From NCBI RefSeq assembly GCF_000331105.1, contig NC_020054.1, forward strand, positions 1,973,698 through 2,037,697: 64,000 bases of DNA, written 5' to 3'. This document shows positions 1 through 9,362 of this stretch, one piece after another (the first letter of the stretch is position 1; each line of letters opens with the position of its first letter). Origin of the DNA: Fibrella aestuarina BUZ 2 (lineage in GTDB: Bacteria; Bacteroidota; Bacteroidia; Cytophagales; Spirosomataceae). A model generated the notes under the pieces. That model did not search any database. It was not told the DNA's origin and was given only the letters and a program-made list of their open reading frames with translations. The position numbers and the translations under genes were made by a program.

Positions 1-1152
1 GCCATTGCGCTCTACGTACCAGCGGCGGTTTTTGGGGACTACAGCCTGGAGTTTGCGACCATGACCCTTAGCCACAGCCTGCTGATTGCGCCCGTGCTGC
101 AATCCCTGAAAACCGCGCAGGCTCAATACGGCTGGGCCACCGTGTTTCCGGTTTATCGCCGGGTGTTGCTGGCGCTCTATGGGCTGGGGGCAATCGGGGC
201 GGGGCTGTACGCAAGCCTGACGGGCAACGTACCTGAGGCTGCCCTGATGCTACTGGCGCTGATGGGGCAGGGCTTCTATGCGGCCCGTAGCGAATACCTG
301 AATCTGCAAGGCCAGTTCAGCACCTACTCGCTGGTGCAGGCTACCTATGGGCTGGCCAATCTGCTGCTGTTTCTGCTGGTGGTCGTCGGGATGGGCATTC
401 AGACGGTTGTTGGCTTATGGCTGGTGCTGGCGCTACTCAATGGACTATTCGCCGCGCTGGTCTGGCGACTTGCCGTGCCAACGAGATCGCTCCAGAAACA
501 CGCCCCGCCGACCGACACTGCACCGGGTGCGCCCGCCCTAATCCGCGCACTACGTACCTACGCCACGCCACTGATTGGGCTGGCCGTGTGGTCGTGGCTG
601 TGCAATTACGCCGACCGCTACCTCATCGGCTATTACCTGACCCGCGCCGATGTGGGTATCTACAGCGCTGGGTATGGATTAGGCGCTAAAATGACCTTGC
701 TGGTTGGCCCGTTTATGCTGCACCTGAGCAGTCGTCTGTATCGCCTTCGGAGTGAGGGCGGCGATGGCAACGACGCCTGGACGTTGCAACGGCAATACAT
801 CGGCCGGTATGCTGCTGTTGGGCTGGTCGCCTGTCTGGTTTTTTTTCTTGGCCGAAACCTCATCGGGCAATGGCTGCTGTCGGAAGCCTATCAGCCCGCT
901 TTTTTGATTGCCCCCATGGTGGCGCTCGGTTACCTGTTTCTGACGCTCATTCACCTGCACGAAATCAAGTGGTACGTCTACGGCCAGACAACGTTTATCC
1001 TGGGACATTATGCTGTCGGTGCGTTTGTCAACATTGGGCTGAACAGCCTGCTGATTCCACTATGGGGGTTGCCAGGCGCCGCTCTGTCCACCGTTTTTAG
1101 CTACCTGCTGCAATTGCTGCTGGTCATGTACCTATACCACCGTAGTCGATGA
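1..1152 (+). CDS. Polysaccharide flippase (Wzx/MATE-like), 5' end outside the window
   Basis: The reading frame is open from the first base, so the true start lies upstream; the first internal ATG is at 61. The visible part is almost entirely hydrophobic helices, about ten, separated by short basic loops such as the one near YADRYLIGYYL, which is typical of oligosaccharide flippases. Family role: move undecaprenyl-linked sugar units across the inner membrane. It ends in a 4-bp ATGA overlap with the methyltransferase gene and heads a run of sugar-polymer genes, which supports the role. Substrate unknown. A polysaccharide exporter of another subfamily is the main alternative. Confidence 0.8.
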   Translation, partial: AIALYVPAAVFGDYSLEFATMTLSHSLLIAPVLQSLKTAQAQYGWATVFPVYRRVLLALYGLGAIGAGLYASLTGNVPEAALMLLALMGQGFYAARSEYLNLQGQFSTYSLVQATYGLANLLLFLLVVVGMGIQTVVGLWLVLALLNGLFAALVWRLAVPTRSLQKHAPPTDTAPGAPALIRALRTYATPLIGLAVWSWLCNYADRYLIGYYLTRADVGIYSAGYGLGAKMTLLVGPFMLHLSSRLYRLRSEGGDGNDAWTLQRQYIGRYAAVGLVACLVFFLGRNLIGQWLLSEAYQPAFLIAPMVALGYLFLTLIHLHEIKWYVYGQTTFILGHYAVGAFVNIGLNSLLIPLWGLPGAALSTVFSYLLQLLLVMYLYHRSR

Positions 1153-1907
1153 ACGCTTCCCACCAACGTACCCAGAACGCCGCTAAAGACCGCCTGTATC
1201 AGGCCTATGTGCGGAGCGGACAAGCCCCCACGCTGACCACTATTGCCCCAACTGGCAGCGAGCTGTTTCGCCTCAACCGCCCGTATGTCGATAAGGTCAT
1301 CCGGCCGTTACTCCCCGCGCAGACCGACGCCCGCATTGTGGACTTGGGCTGTGGCAATGGCTGTTACCTGTACCACGCCAAACAATATGGCTACACCAAC
1401 CTGCTTGGCGTAGATACCTCGGCGGAGCAGGTGGCACTGGCCCATCAAATCGGCCTCACCGAAGTCCGGCAGCAAAATATCGACTCCTTTTTGGCGACGT
1501 ACCGGCAACCTACGGATCTGGTGCTGCTCATGGACGTGCTCGAACACCTCACCCTCTCCGAAACCCTCGCCCTGCTCGACGCCGTCTACGCCCTGCTGAA
1601 GCCTGGCGGGCGGGTGCTGATCCACGTACCCAACGCCGAGGGCATCTTCGGGATGCGTGTTCGCTACGGCGATCTGACGCACGAGCAGTGCTTCACGCCC
1701 AGTTCGATGCGGCAACTGCTGCAAACCGTGGGCTTCCGTCAGCCGGTCTGCTACGAAGATAAGCCCGTCGTTTTTGGCCTCATGTCGCTTGTGAGACGGG
1801 TCATCTGGGAACTGACGACGCTACGCTATCGGCTGATGCTGCTGGCCGAAACCGCTACGCGAGGGGCCATTCTGTCACAAAATATGCTGGTCGTCGCCAC
1901 TAAATAA
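1149..1907 (+). CDS. Class I SAM-dependent methyltransferase
   Basis: A 252-residue soluble protein with a Rossmann methyltransferase core. Motif I is IVDLGCGNGCYL (about residues 62-73), the acidic end of strand 2 is in LLGVDTS, and LVLLMDVLEHL matches the motif II/III region of UbiG-like enzymes. The start overlaps the flippase stop (ATGA), so translation is probably coupled. By context it may methylate a sugar or a lipid-linked intermediate, as methyltransferases commonly do in capsule and O-antigen clusters. The acceptor cannot be read from the sequence. The domain assignment is firm; the substrate is inference. Confidence 0.85.
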   Translation: MNASHQRTQNAAKDRLYQAYVRSGQAPTLTTIAPTGSELFRLNRPYVDKVIRPLLPAQTDARIVDLGCGNGCYLYHAKQYGYTNLLGVDTSAEQVALAHQIGLTEVRQQNIDSFLATYRQPTDLVLLMDVLEHLTLSETLALLDAVYALLKPGGRVLIHVPNAEGIFGMRVRYGDLTHEQCFTPSSMRQLLQTVGFRQPVCYEDKPVVFGLMSLVRRVIWELTTLRYRLMLLAETATRGAILSQNMLVVATK

Positions 1908-1911
1908 CGCC

Positions 1912-2913
1912 TTGACTATTTCGATCTTATTTCGCCAGAAAGGTGCCGGGTTTAGTATTGAAGGCGTCTTCGGCTTGCTGGCAACGTACCTGCGCACGCA
2001 GCATGCCGTTACCGTCTGCGAAACCCACGTGCCCAATATGGTTATCAGGCCGGGGGCGCTGTGGCAAAACCTGCGGGTGGCCCGCCGCCAACGGGCCGAT
2101 GTTTACCACATCAGCGGCGATGTGCATTACCTGGCGTTGGCGTTACCGCCTCGCCGCACGGTGCTGACTATCCACGACTGCATCTCGCTGGATCGCGAAC
2201 GGCAGCGCGGAAACCGGTGGCGCTATTACGCCCTCTGGCTATTGTTCTATTACCTACCCATGCACCGCGTAGCCCGAATTACCACGGTTTCGGACAAATC
2301 GCGGCGAGAGCTCATCCGGCATATGGGTCCACTGGCTGAGCGAGTCACGGTCATTCCGAATCCGTGCAATCCCCGCTTTCAACCCAGCCCGAACGTGTTT
2401 AACGAAACCAACCCGACGCTGCTCCATATCGAAAATGGGGAACACAAAAACCTCGCCCGGCTGGCGCTAGCGTTGCAGGGTATCAGGTGCAAACTGCTCA
2501 TCATTGGGCCGTTGACACCTGAACGGGCGGCGCAGCTGGCGGCGCTTGGGATTGTCTACGAACAAAGAGTAAACCTGACCGACGAACAGATGGTAGCCGC
2601 GTATAAGGCCTGCGATATGCTTGTTTTTGTGTCGCTCTACGAAGGGTTCGGGTTACCTGTACTGGAAGCCAACGCCACCGGGCGCGTAGTGCTGACGTCG
2701 GCAATCGACCCGCTGCGGGACGTAGCTGGCGAGGCCGCGCTGCTGGTCGACCCAACCTCCGTGGCGGCGATTCGGGCGGGTGTGCAACGGTTGATGACCG
2801 ATGCGGCCCTCCGGCAACGACTCATCACCGCGGGGTATCAGAACGTCGTCAGGTACAAAGCGGAAACTGTTGCCGCACACTATATGGCTGTTTATCAATC
2901 GGTTATTTCCTGA
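1912..2913 (+). CDS. Glycosyltransferase, GT4-like (GT-B fold), TTG start
   Basis: A 333-residue protein with GT-B features. The N-terminal half contains YHISGDVHYLAL and LTIHDCISLDR. The C-terminal half has VFVSLYEGFGLPVLEANATG, the usual E-x7-E nucleotide-sugar binding region, followed by a helical tail. It starts at TTG (1912), four bases after the preceding stop. The next in-frame ATG (2038) would delete the first strand of the fold, so TTG is preferred. It probably transfers a sugar from a nucleotide donor during repeat-unit assembly on the cytoplasmic face. Donor and linkage are unknown. Confidence 0.85.
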   Translation: MTISILFRQKGAGFSIEGVFGLLATYLRTQHAVTVCETHVPNMVIRPGALWQNLRVARRQRADVYHISGDVHYLALALPPRRTVLTIHDCISLDRERQRGNRWRYYALWLLFYYLPMHRVARITTVSDKSRRELIRHMGPLAERVTVIPNPCNPRFQPSPNVFNETNPTLLHIENGEHKNLARLALALQGIRCKLLIIGPLTPERAAQLAALGIVYEQRVNLTDEQMVAAYKACDMLVFVSLYEGFGLPVLEANATGRVVLTSAIDPLRDVAGEAALLVDPTSVAAIRAGVQRLMTDAALRQRLITAGYQNVVRYKAETVAAHYMAVYQSVIS

Positions 2914-2916
2914 GCT

Positions 2917-4050
2917 ATGCACGTTCTTTTTCCCATCGGTACGTTCTATCCGGCGCAATCGGGCGGGCCGAGCAACTCGGTCTATTGGCTGACTAAAGCG
3001 TTGCGGCAACAGAGCGTGCAGGTAACCGTCGTTTCCACCGATACCGATCAGCCCGTCGATACGCCGCGTAACCAATGGCTCGACACCGACGCCGGGCGGG
3101 TGCGCTACGCCCGAACCCGGCATCATCGGCTACCCATCCGGGCCATCCGTGCGGCGTTGAGCCAACTCCCCACTGCCGACGTAGTGCACCTGACCAGCCT
3201 GTTCTACACGACCTCACTGGTCGTGGGCTGGGTGGCATTACAACAGGGAAAGCGGATCGTGTGGTCACCGCGGGGCGAACTGGCCGCCGCCGCTCGTACT
3301 CAGCGGACAACCTCAAAGAGAGTAGTGCTCAACTGGCTGAAAGGCTACGCTCATCGCATCACGTTTCACGTAACTTCCGACGCCGAGGCGGCCGACGTAC
3401 TGGCCGTCTTCGGGCCCACCGCTGCCGTTCTTGAATTGCCCAATTACTTCGAACTGCCACCGCTGGTAGCACGACAGGCTGGCCGCTATCTGGTGTTCTT
3501 AGGCCGCCTACACCCGATTAAAGGCTTAGAGAACCTCGTAAAGGCACTGGCTCAAAGTAAAGTGTTTGTTCAGGAAAACTGGTACCTCCGCCTTGTCGGG
3601 CCCGACTCAGATGGGTATAGCCACCACCTGCGCGAACTGGCAACGTACCTGGGCATTGCTCATCGAATACAGATCGAGGCGCCCGTAGCTGGGCTTGCCA
3701 AAGCGCACTTACTGGCCAATGCGCATGCGTTGCTGCTGCCCTCGCACAGCGAGAATTTCGGCAACGTGGTGATTGAAGCGTTGGCGCAAGGCACACCGGT
3801 CATTGCCTCGACGGGCACCCCCTGGCAGCTACTGGCCGACAGACAGGCCGGTTTCTGGGTCAGTAACCAACCCGATTCGCTGGCTGCTGCCCTCGATGCC
3901 TGCCTGTCATTACCCAGCCTTGTCTACGCTACCCACCGCCAGAATGCCCGTCGGTTGGCACAGGAGCACTTCGACAGCCGAACAAATGCCTGGCGCTGGG
4001 TCGAGGCTTACGAGCGCGTCCTCAATCCAACCTTACTATGTGCGGAATAG
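2917..4050 (+). CDS. Glycosyltransferase, GT4-like
   Basis: A 377-residue GT-B glycosyltransferase. N-terminal signs are FPIGTFYPAQSGGPSNSVYW, a glycine-rich loop, and DVVHLTSLFY. The C-terminal domain has YLVFLGRLHPIKGLENLV, a typical GT4 strand with the K that contacts the donor phosphate, and LLLPSHSENFGNVVIEALAQ, the E-x7-E motif. The start is three bases after the previous stop, and the 3' end overlaps asnB by 13 bp, so the gene sits tightly inside the polysaccharide operon. It probably adds one sugar of the repeat unit. Confidence 0.87.
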   Translation: MHVLFPIGTFYPAQSGGPSNSVYWLTKALRQQSVQVTVVSTDTDQPVDTPRNQWLDTDAGRVRYARTRHHRLPIRAIRAALSQLPTADVVHLTSLFYTTSLVVGWVALQQGKRIVWSPRGELAAAARTQRTTSKRVVLNWLKGYAHRITFHVTSDAEAADVLAVFGPTAAVLELPNYFELPPLVARQAGRYLVFLGRLHPIKGLENLVKALAQSKVFVQENWYLRLVGPDSDGYSHHLRELATYLGIAHRIQIEAPVAGLAKAHLLANAHALLLPSHSENFGNVVIEALAQGTPVIASTGTPWQLLADRQAGFWVSNQPDSLAAALDACLSLPSLVYATHRQNARRLAQEHFDSRTNAWRWVEAYERVLNPTLLCAE

Positions 4051-5891
4051 CTGGGTTAGTAGCTCGTCGGCAACCCCTGGCCGATCCACAACTGGTCGAG
4101 CGCATGACCGGGGCGATGCCTCACCGCGGCCCCGATGCCAGTGGCCTCTGGAGCGAAGGGCCCATTGCCCTGGGGCATCGCCGCCTGTCGATCATCGACC
4201 TCAACGAAGCGGCCAACCAGCCGCTGGCCGATGGGGCAGGGCGGTATCGGCTTGTCTTCAACGGGGAAATTTACAACTACCGCGAGCTGCGCGCTCAACT
4301 GTCTGGTTATCCGTTTCGGACGCAGTCGGATACCGAGGTGTTGCTGGCCGCTTACACGCGCTGGGGCACGGGTTGCCTTCAGCACCTGAACGGGATGTTT
4401 GCCTTTGCGCTCTGGGATCGGCAGACCCAACAACTGCTACTGGCCCGCGACCGGATGGGCAAGAAACCGCTGTACTATTACCTCGATGATCAACACCTGC
4501 TGTTCGCTTCGGAAGTGCGGGCGCTGTTGCAAACCGGCCTGGTGCCGCGTCGGCTGAACGACAGCGCGTTACCAACGTACCTGATGTACCAGACCGTGCC
4601 CAGCCCCGACACGCTGGTACAAAACGTGCGTCAGATAGAACCGGGGCATTATGCCCTGTTTGCCCGGGACCAATGGGTTGAACAACCTTACTGGGACTTG
4701 CTCCAACCAACCCCCGCCGACCCGGTGTTACTCAGCAGCGCAACGGCCGTTCGGGCCGAAGTGCGTCGGCTGATGCAGGGCGCGGTTGCCCGCCGGATGG
4801 TCAGCGATGTACCGTTTGGCGCTTTTTTGTCGGGCGGCGTCGATTCGAGTGCCGTGGTGGCCCTTATGGCTCAGCAAAGTGAACAACCCGTTAACACATT
4901 CACGATTTCGTTTGCGGAACAACAGGTCGATGAGTCGGCTCAGGCGCGGCAGCTGGCCCGGCGATTCAACACGCGCCATACTGACCTATGCTTACGCCCC
5001 ACTGACCTGCTGGCCGAATTACCAAAGCTGCTGGCTAGTATGGATCAGCCCAGTGGCGATGGCCCTAACACCTACATGGTGTCGAAACTCACGAAAGAGG
5101 CGGGGATTACGGTGGCACTGACTGGCCTGGGGGGCGACGAGTTGTTTGCGGGCTACTCGACCTTCGGGCGGTATGCGCGGCTGCGGCAGTTGCGCTGGCT
5201 GTGGCAGTTGCCCGAAGGGCTGCGGCGGCCGGTGCTGAACACCGTCCTGCGGACAATTAACCCGACCAAACGGCAGGCGCTGATCCAGTTGCCATCGCTC
5301 GCTCCGCCCCGGCTATTTTCGCTTTTCCGGCAATCGTTTACCGCGTCCGAAGTAGCCACCCTACTAGGCCCGACAGGCGCGAACCCCGTGGCCGATTGGC
5401 TGACCCGGCATGACACCGACCTGCGTCGCCTCCCTACCCTGAGTCAGGTGAGTGTAAGTGAGTTGATGAGCTACGCCATGCCATTGCTGCTCCGCGACGC
5501 TGACCAGATGAGCATGGCGCACGCGCTCGAACTCCGCGTTCCCTTTTTCGATTATACGCTGATTGAGTTTTTGTTGCAGGTGCCCGATACCTACAAAGCC
5601 GCCTCACCGCCGAAGCGTCTGCTCGTCGACGCCCTTCGGCCGTTATTGCCCGAAAGTGTGTTACAGCGGCCTAAAATGGGCTTCAGCTTTCCGTGGGCAT
5701 CCTGGCTGCGTGGCGACCTGCGGGCCTTTTGCCAGCAACGGCTCGCGCAACTGGCGCAGCGTGACCTGTTTCGGCCCGGTACGATCGAAGCGATGTGGGC
5801 TACCTTTTTACGGGCCGAACCGGGCAGTAGCTGGAATCAGCTCTGGCTATTAGTCACGCTCGACGATTGGCTTGAGCGGCATGGCGTCTGA
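4038..5891 (+). CDS. asnB: Asparagine synthase-like glutamine amidotransferase
   Basis: A 617-residue protein of normal AsnB length. After removal of the initiator Met, Cys2 of MCGIAGLV is the N-terminal glutaminase nucleophile; PHRGPDASG and the GEIYNYREL region complete the class II glutaminase domain (about 1-210). The synthetase domain has the ATP pyrophosphate loop LSGGVDSSAVVAL (about 264-276) and GLGGDELFAGY. Free asparagine synthesis is possible. The position inside a sugar-polymer operon suggests instead amidation of a uronic acid or another carboxylated sugar, as proposed for WbpS-type proteins. The 13-bp overlap with the upstream glycosyltransferase gene supports co-expression. Confidence 0.9.
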   Translation: MCGIAGLVARRQPLADPQLVERMTGAMPHRGPDASGLWSEGPIALGHRRLSIIDLNEAANQPLADGAGRYRLVFNGEIYNYRELRAQLSGYPFRTQSDTEVLLAAYTRWGTGCLQHLNGMFAFALWDRQTQQLLLARDRMGKKPLYYYLDDQHLLFASEVRALLQTGLVPRRLNDSALPTYLMYQTVPSPDTLVQNVRQIEPGHYALFARDQWVEQPYWDLLQPTPADPVLLSSATAVRAEVRRLMQGAVARRMVSDVPFGAFLSGGVDSSAVVALMAQQSEQPVNTFTISFAEQQVDESAQARQLARRFNTRHTDLCLRPTDLLAELPKLLASMDQPSGDGPNTYMVSKLTKEAGITVALTGLGGDELFAGYSTFGRYARLRQLRWLWQLPEGLRRPVLNTVLRTINPTKRQALIQLPSLAPPRLFSLFRQSFTASEVATLLGPTGANPVADWLTRHDTDLRRLPTLSQVSVSELMSYAMPLLLRDADQMSMAHALELRVPFFDYTLIEFLLQVPDTYKAASPPKRLLVDALRPLLPESVLQRPKMGFSFPWASWLRGDLRAFCQQRLAQLAQRDLFRPGTIEAMWATFLRAEPGSSWNQLWLLVTLDDWLERHGV

Positions 5892-5898
5892 CCCAGTT

Positions 5899-6630
5899 TC
5901 AGCGCCGTAGCAACGCTACGTAGTTAGCGGCGGCCGGATAGTTTTCCAGCGAGGCCGAAAAACGACGCCCTACCGGCCATTTGCCCCAGGGCGTCAGGCG
6001 GTAGTAATCGAAGTCGCTGCCAAGCAGGTCGAACACGCCTTCGAGCGTATTGCTCGTCTGTTTCCAGAGGTAATTGTATTCAAACTGGATGGCGTGAATC
6101 TGCTTGCTTTTCAACGTCTGACTCGCCCCACGGAGCACATTCAGCTCGTGACCCTCCACGTCGATCTTTAGAAAGTCAATGGTCGTCAACTGCTGCTCGG
6201 CAACGTACCGGTCGAGGGTCGAGAGTTGAATACGTTCAGCGCGGGGTGGCGCGAGGTCGGCTACGCGTTCACCAAGCGCGTACAATGAGTTGATTCCCCA
6301 CGTCTCGCCATACACATTTATCGTGGCTTCGGTGCATTGATCCGACAAGCCGAAGTTGTTCAATTTTACGGTTGTATCAATAAGATTTTTACTTAGTTCA
6401 AGAAACGTAGAATTGACAGGTTCGAAACAGTGAATACAGGCAAATTGATTGATTGTCAGTATTTTTTGGGCGTATTCGCCAATGTTGCTACCTACATCAA
6501 TGATAGTAGGTTTATGCTTATATTTGACTAGCCTTGTCAAGAAGCGATACTCGCCATTTCGGGCGGGGTCCGTAAACAGATACCCTTGAAGCGCAGCCGG
6601 TAAAGCCGCTATTTTTTCCAGACGTGTCAT
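5899..6630 (-). CDS. FkbM family methyltransferase
   Basis: A 243-residue protein when started at the ATG at 6630 (MTRLEKIAAL). A longer open frame reaches 6840 but would run into the opposite-strand glycosyltransferase gene, so the short form is preferred. The SAM site is PTIIDVGSNIGEYA. IDFLKIDVEGHELNVLRGA is the hallmark FkbM motif. FkbM enzymes methylate hydroxyls of sugars or polyketides. It is the only gene on this strand in the sugar locus, and the part from about 6330 to 6660 is visibly richer in A and T than its neighbours, which suggests separate acquisition. Confidence 0.85.
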   Translation of the reverse strand: MTRLEKIAALPAALQGYLFTDPARNGEYRFLTRLVKYKHKPTIIDVGSNIGEYAQKILTINQFACIHCFEPVNSTFLELSKNLIDTTVKLNNFGLSDQCTEATINVYGETWGINSLYALGERVADLAPPRAERIQLSTLDRYVAEQQLTTIDFLKIDVEGHELNVLRGASQTLKSKQIHAIQFEYNYLWKQTSNTLEGVFDLLGSDFDYYRLTPWGKWPVGRRFSASLENYPAAANYVALLRR

Positions 6631-6686
6631 CAAGTAGTACGGATAGGTGAGTAGGTGCCAAAAATAGTGGAATATACCTGTCGTTA

Positions 6687-7532
6687 ATGCTGCCCGTAAC
6701 CGTACTCGTATTGACCAAAAATGAAGAGCCCAACGTGTTGCATTGCCTGCGAAGTGTGGTAGGCTGGGCAGCGGCCGTTTTCGTGCTCGATTCAGGCTCA
6801 ACTGACCGAACGGTTGAGCTGGCCGAGGCAGCGGGAGCAACGGTCTTTCACCGCGATTTCGACAACTACGCCGCCCAACGCAACTACGCCCTTCAGGCGC
6901 TGCCGATCGCTACTGACTGGGTGCTGTTTCTGGATGCCGACGAATACATCGATCAGGCGCTTCAACAGGAGATTGGGCATGTTATGACGCAGCCTGCCAG
7001 CCATGCAGGCTATTTCATGGCGTTCAAATTCGTGTTTATGAATCGCTGGATACGCCGGGGTGGCTACTACCCAACCTACATTTTGCGGCTGTTCAAACGG
7101 GCGGCGGTGCAGCAGATTGACCGGCTCATGGACGAGCAGATCACGGTGAACGGATCGGTGGGGTATCTGCAAACGCCGTTCATCCACCACGACCGAAAGC
7201 CGGTGCTGTTCTGGTACGAAAAACACGTCCGGTACGTGCCTTATCAACTGGCTGACCTGACCCCAAAAGAGCAATCCCTGCACTGGGCCGACGCTACGAA
7301 TCAGCGGGCGCGGAAACGGTGGGTAAAAGAACAGGTCTGGGTACGTATCCCGCCCTTGCTTCGTCCGTTCCTCTACTTCGTGTATCGCTACGTATTGCTG
7401 CTAGGGTTTCTGGACGGGCGTGCGGGCTTCATCTTCCACGTCAGCCACGCGTTTCTGTATCAGTTTATGATCGCCGCCGTTTATCTCGACCAGAAAAAGC
7501 CGTCGCCTTTAGCCGTTCCTCTGCCCCAATGA
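6687..7532 (+). CDS. Glycosyltransferase family 2 (WaaE/KdtX-like)
   Basis: A 281-residue GT-A protein. It starts MLPVTVLVLTKNEEPNVLHCL, shows VLDSGSTDRTVELA, and has the metal-binding DXD-type motif in VLFLDADEYI (about residues 88-97). HRDFDNYAAQRNYAL and a C-terminal membrane-associated helix pair are typical of the WaaE/KdtX-like subgroup, which includes enzymes that glycosylate lipopolysaccharide core. Its start is 56 bp from the divergent FkbM gene, so the pair probably share a promoter region. The downstream methyltransferase gene overlaps it by 4 bp. Confidence 0.85.
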   Translation: MLPVTVLVLTKNEEPNVLHCLRSVVGWAAAVFVLDSGSTDRTVELAEAAGATVFHRDFDNYAAQRNYALQALPIATDWVLFLDADEYIDQALQQEIGHVMTQPASHAGYFMAFKFVFMNRWIRRGGYYPTYILRLFKRAAVQQIDRLMDEQITVNGSVGYLQTPFIHHDRKPVLFWYEKHVRYVPYQLADLTPKEQSLHWADATNQRARKRWVKEQVWVRIPPLLRPFLYFVYRYVLLLGFLDGRAGFIFHVSHAFLYQFMIAAVYLDQKKPSPLAVPLPQ

Positions 7533-8200
7533 ACGCCGTAACCTACCATTCCGGCATTGCGCAGGCGTTTGATGAGCGCTACAAGCAGTCACCTGATTTT
7601 CAGGAACGGTATCGTGTCTGGGCGGCGCTGCTTGACCAGTATGTGCGGCCGGGCGACCGGGTGCTTGACGCTGGCTGTGGGCCGGGGGTATTCAGCCTGT
7701 ATGCTGCCCAGCGCGGTGCCACCGTGACGGCCATCGATGCTTCCAACGCCATGATCGACCTGACCCGGCAGGCCGCCCGGCAGGCGCAACTGACGATATG
7801 TGCCGAGATCGATTGGCTGCCACTGACGCACGACCGGGGCTGCTTTGACCTTATCCTGTCGTCGAGCGTGCTGGAATACGTACCCAACCTGCCAGGTACG
7901 TTGGTCTCTCTCGACCGCCAGGTGGCGGCGGGCGGGCTGCTGATCGTGTCGATGCCCAATCGCCGCTCGGTGTACCGATGTCTCGAACGCATCGGCTACT
8001 GGTTCACCGGCCGCCCCGTCTACCTCCGGCACGTGTTGCACTACGCCACCCCCGCTAGGCTGCACCGGCAGCTGCCCGGCTATCAACTCATTTTCCACCA
8101 AACCTACGGCGGTACCAATGCCTGCGCACGCCTGTTGCGGTCGTGCTTGCCTGCCCTCCACTCTGACACCCTGTTCGTGGCAGTTTTCCGTAAACAATGA
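7529..8200 (+). CDS. Class I SAM-dependent methyltransferase
   Basis: A 223-residue protein if started at ATG 7529, which overlaps the previous stop by 4 bp. A longer open frame begins at 7319 inside the preceding gene and is not used. The core motifs are VLDAGCGPGVFSLYAA (motif I), VTAIDASNAMI, FDLILSSSVLEYV and LLIVSMPNR. The C-terminal part (VYLRHVLHYATPARL) resembles ubiquinone/tocopherol-type methyltransferases acting on lipids or sugars. The next gene also overlaps by 4 bp, so it is mid-operon. Substrate unknown. Confidence 0.83.
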   Translation: MNAVTYHSGIAQAFDERYKQSPDFQERYRVWAALLDQYVRPGDRVLDAGCGPGVFSLYAAQRGATVTAIDASNAMIDLTRQAARQAQLTICAEIDWLPLTHDRGCFDLILSSSVLEYVPNLPGTLVSLDRQVAAGGLLIVSMPNRRSVYRCLERIGYWFTGRPVYLRHVLHYATPARLHRQLPGYQLIFHQTYGGTNACARLLRSCLPALHSDTLFVAVFRKQ

Positions 8201-9288
8201 CCATACTCAGCATCGTTGGGGCCCGGCCTAATTTCATAAAAGTAGCGCCGCTGCACCGGGCATTTCAGCAACGCTCCGGGGTCACTTCGCGGATTGTCCA
8301 TACGGGGCAGCACTACGACACCCGGATGAGCGAGGTGTTTTTTCGTCAGCTAAACCTCCCGCAACCTGATTATTACCTCGACGTGGTGGGCGGCTCACCA
8401 ACCCGCCAAACCGCCGATATCATGACCAAGTTTGAGGACGTGCTGCTGGCCGAAAAACCCGATTGGGTCGTGGTGGTGGGCGATGTGACGAGCACCCTGG
8501 CCTGCGCCTTGGTGGCCGTTCGGCAGGGCGTCCGGGTGGCGCACGTAGAGGCGGGGCTACGGTCGGGCGATCGGCGTATGCCGGAAGAAATCAACCGCAT
8601 CCTGACCGACAGCCTGTCGGACAAGCTATTCGTGACGGAACAGGCCGGGCTCGATAACCTGCTTCGCGAGGGAGTTCCAGCCGATAGGATTCATTTCGTT
8701 GGCAACGTGATGATCGACGCGTTGCTACAGTGCCGGGCGCAGGCGAGGTCGCTGAACACGGTGGACACGTTGGGGTTGACGCCCCGACAGTATGTGCTGA
8801 TGACGATGCACCGTCCCTCTAATGTTGACAGGCCGGAGGGGCTAGAAACCATTATCCGGCTTGTGGCCGATACAGCCCGGCACCAGATGGTTTTGCTGCC
8901 GCTGCACCCGCGTACCACAGCCAACCTCAACCGCTTTGGCCTGATGGATAACCTGGCGGCCATTCCAAACGTGCGGCTGCTGGAACCACAGGGCTATCTG
9001 GAATTTCTGAACCTGATGGAGCACGCCACGGCGGTGGTAACCGACTCGGGCGGCGTGCAGGAAGAGACCACGTACCTGAACGTACCCTGCTTGACGTTTC
9101 GCGACAGCACCGAGCGCCCCGCCACCGTGACCTTAGGTACCAATACCTTACTCGCCGATCTGAACCCCGATGCCGTACAGGCAGCGTTAACTGACGTCTT
9201 TACCGGAAATGCCAAACAGGGTAATGTGCCGCCGCTCTGGGACGGCTATGCAGCTAACCGTATTGCGGCTCTTCTACAAAATTCGTAG
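8197..9288 (+). CDS. wecB: UDP-N-acetylglucosamine 2-epimerase (non-hydrolysing)
   Basis: A 363-residue protein of the usual WecB length. The N terminus is TILSIVGARPNFIKVAPL, and HTGQHYDTRMSEVFF follows. HVEAGLRSGDRRMPEEINR holds residues near the catalytic site. VTDSGGVQEETTYLNVPC and a downstream TERPATVTLGTNTL stretch complete the signature. It interconverts UDP-GlcNAc and UDP-ManNAc in the cytoplasm, supplying ManNAc or ManNAc-uronic acid for the polymer. It overlaps the preceding methyltransferase gene by 4 bp. Function is secure; use in this locus is inferred from position. Confidence 0.95.
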   Translation: MTILSIVGARPNFIKVAPLHRAFQQRSGVTSRIVHTGQHYDTRMSEVFFRQLNLPQPDYYLDVVGGSPTRQTADIMTKFEDVLLAEKPDWVVVVGDVTSTLACALVAVRQGVRVAHVEAGLRSGDRRMPEEINRILTDSLSDKLFVTEQAGLDNLLREGVPADRIHFVGNVMIDALLQCRAQARSLNTVDTLGLTPRQYVLMTMHRPSNVDRPEGLETIIRLVADTARHQMVLLPLHPRTTANLNRFGLMDNLAAIPNVRLLEPQGYLEFLNLMEHATAVVTDSGGVQEETTYLNVPCLTFRDSTERPATVTLGTNTLLADLNPDAVQAALTDVFTGNAKQGNVPPLWDGYAANRIAALLQNS

Positions 9289-9362
9289 CCCGTATGCGAA
9301 ACGCTGTACGCCAGCTCCAGCCCTCGGCTGATGCCCCTTTCTGTTACCTGTAATAGCCTACC

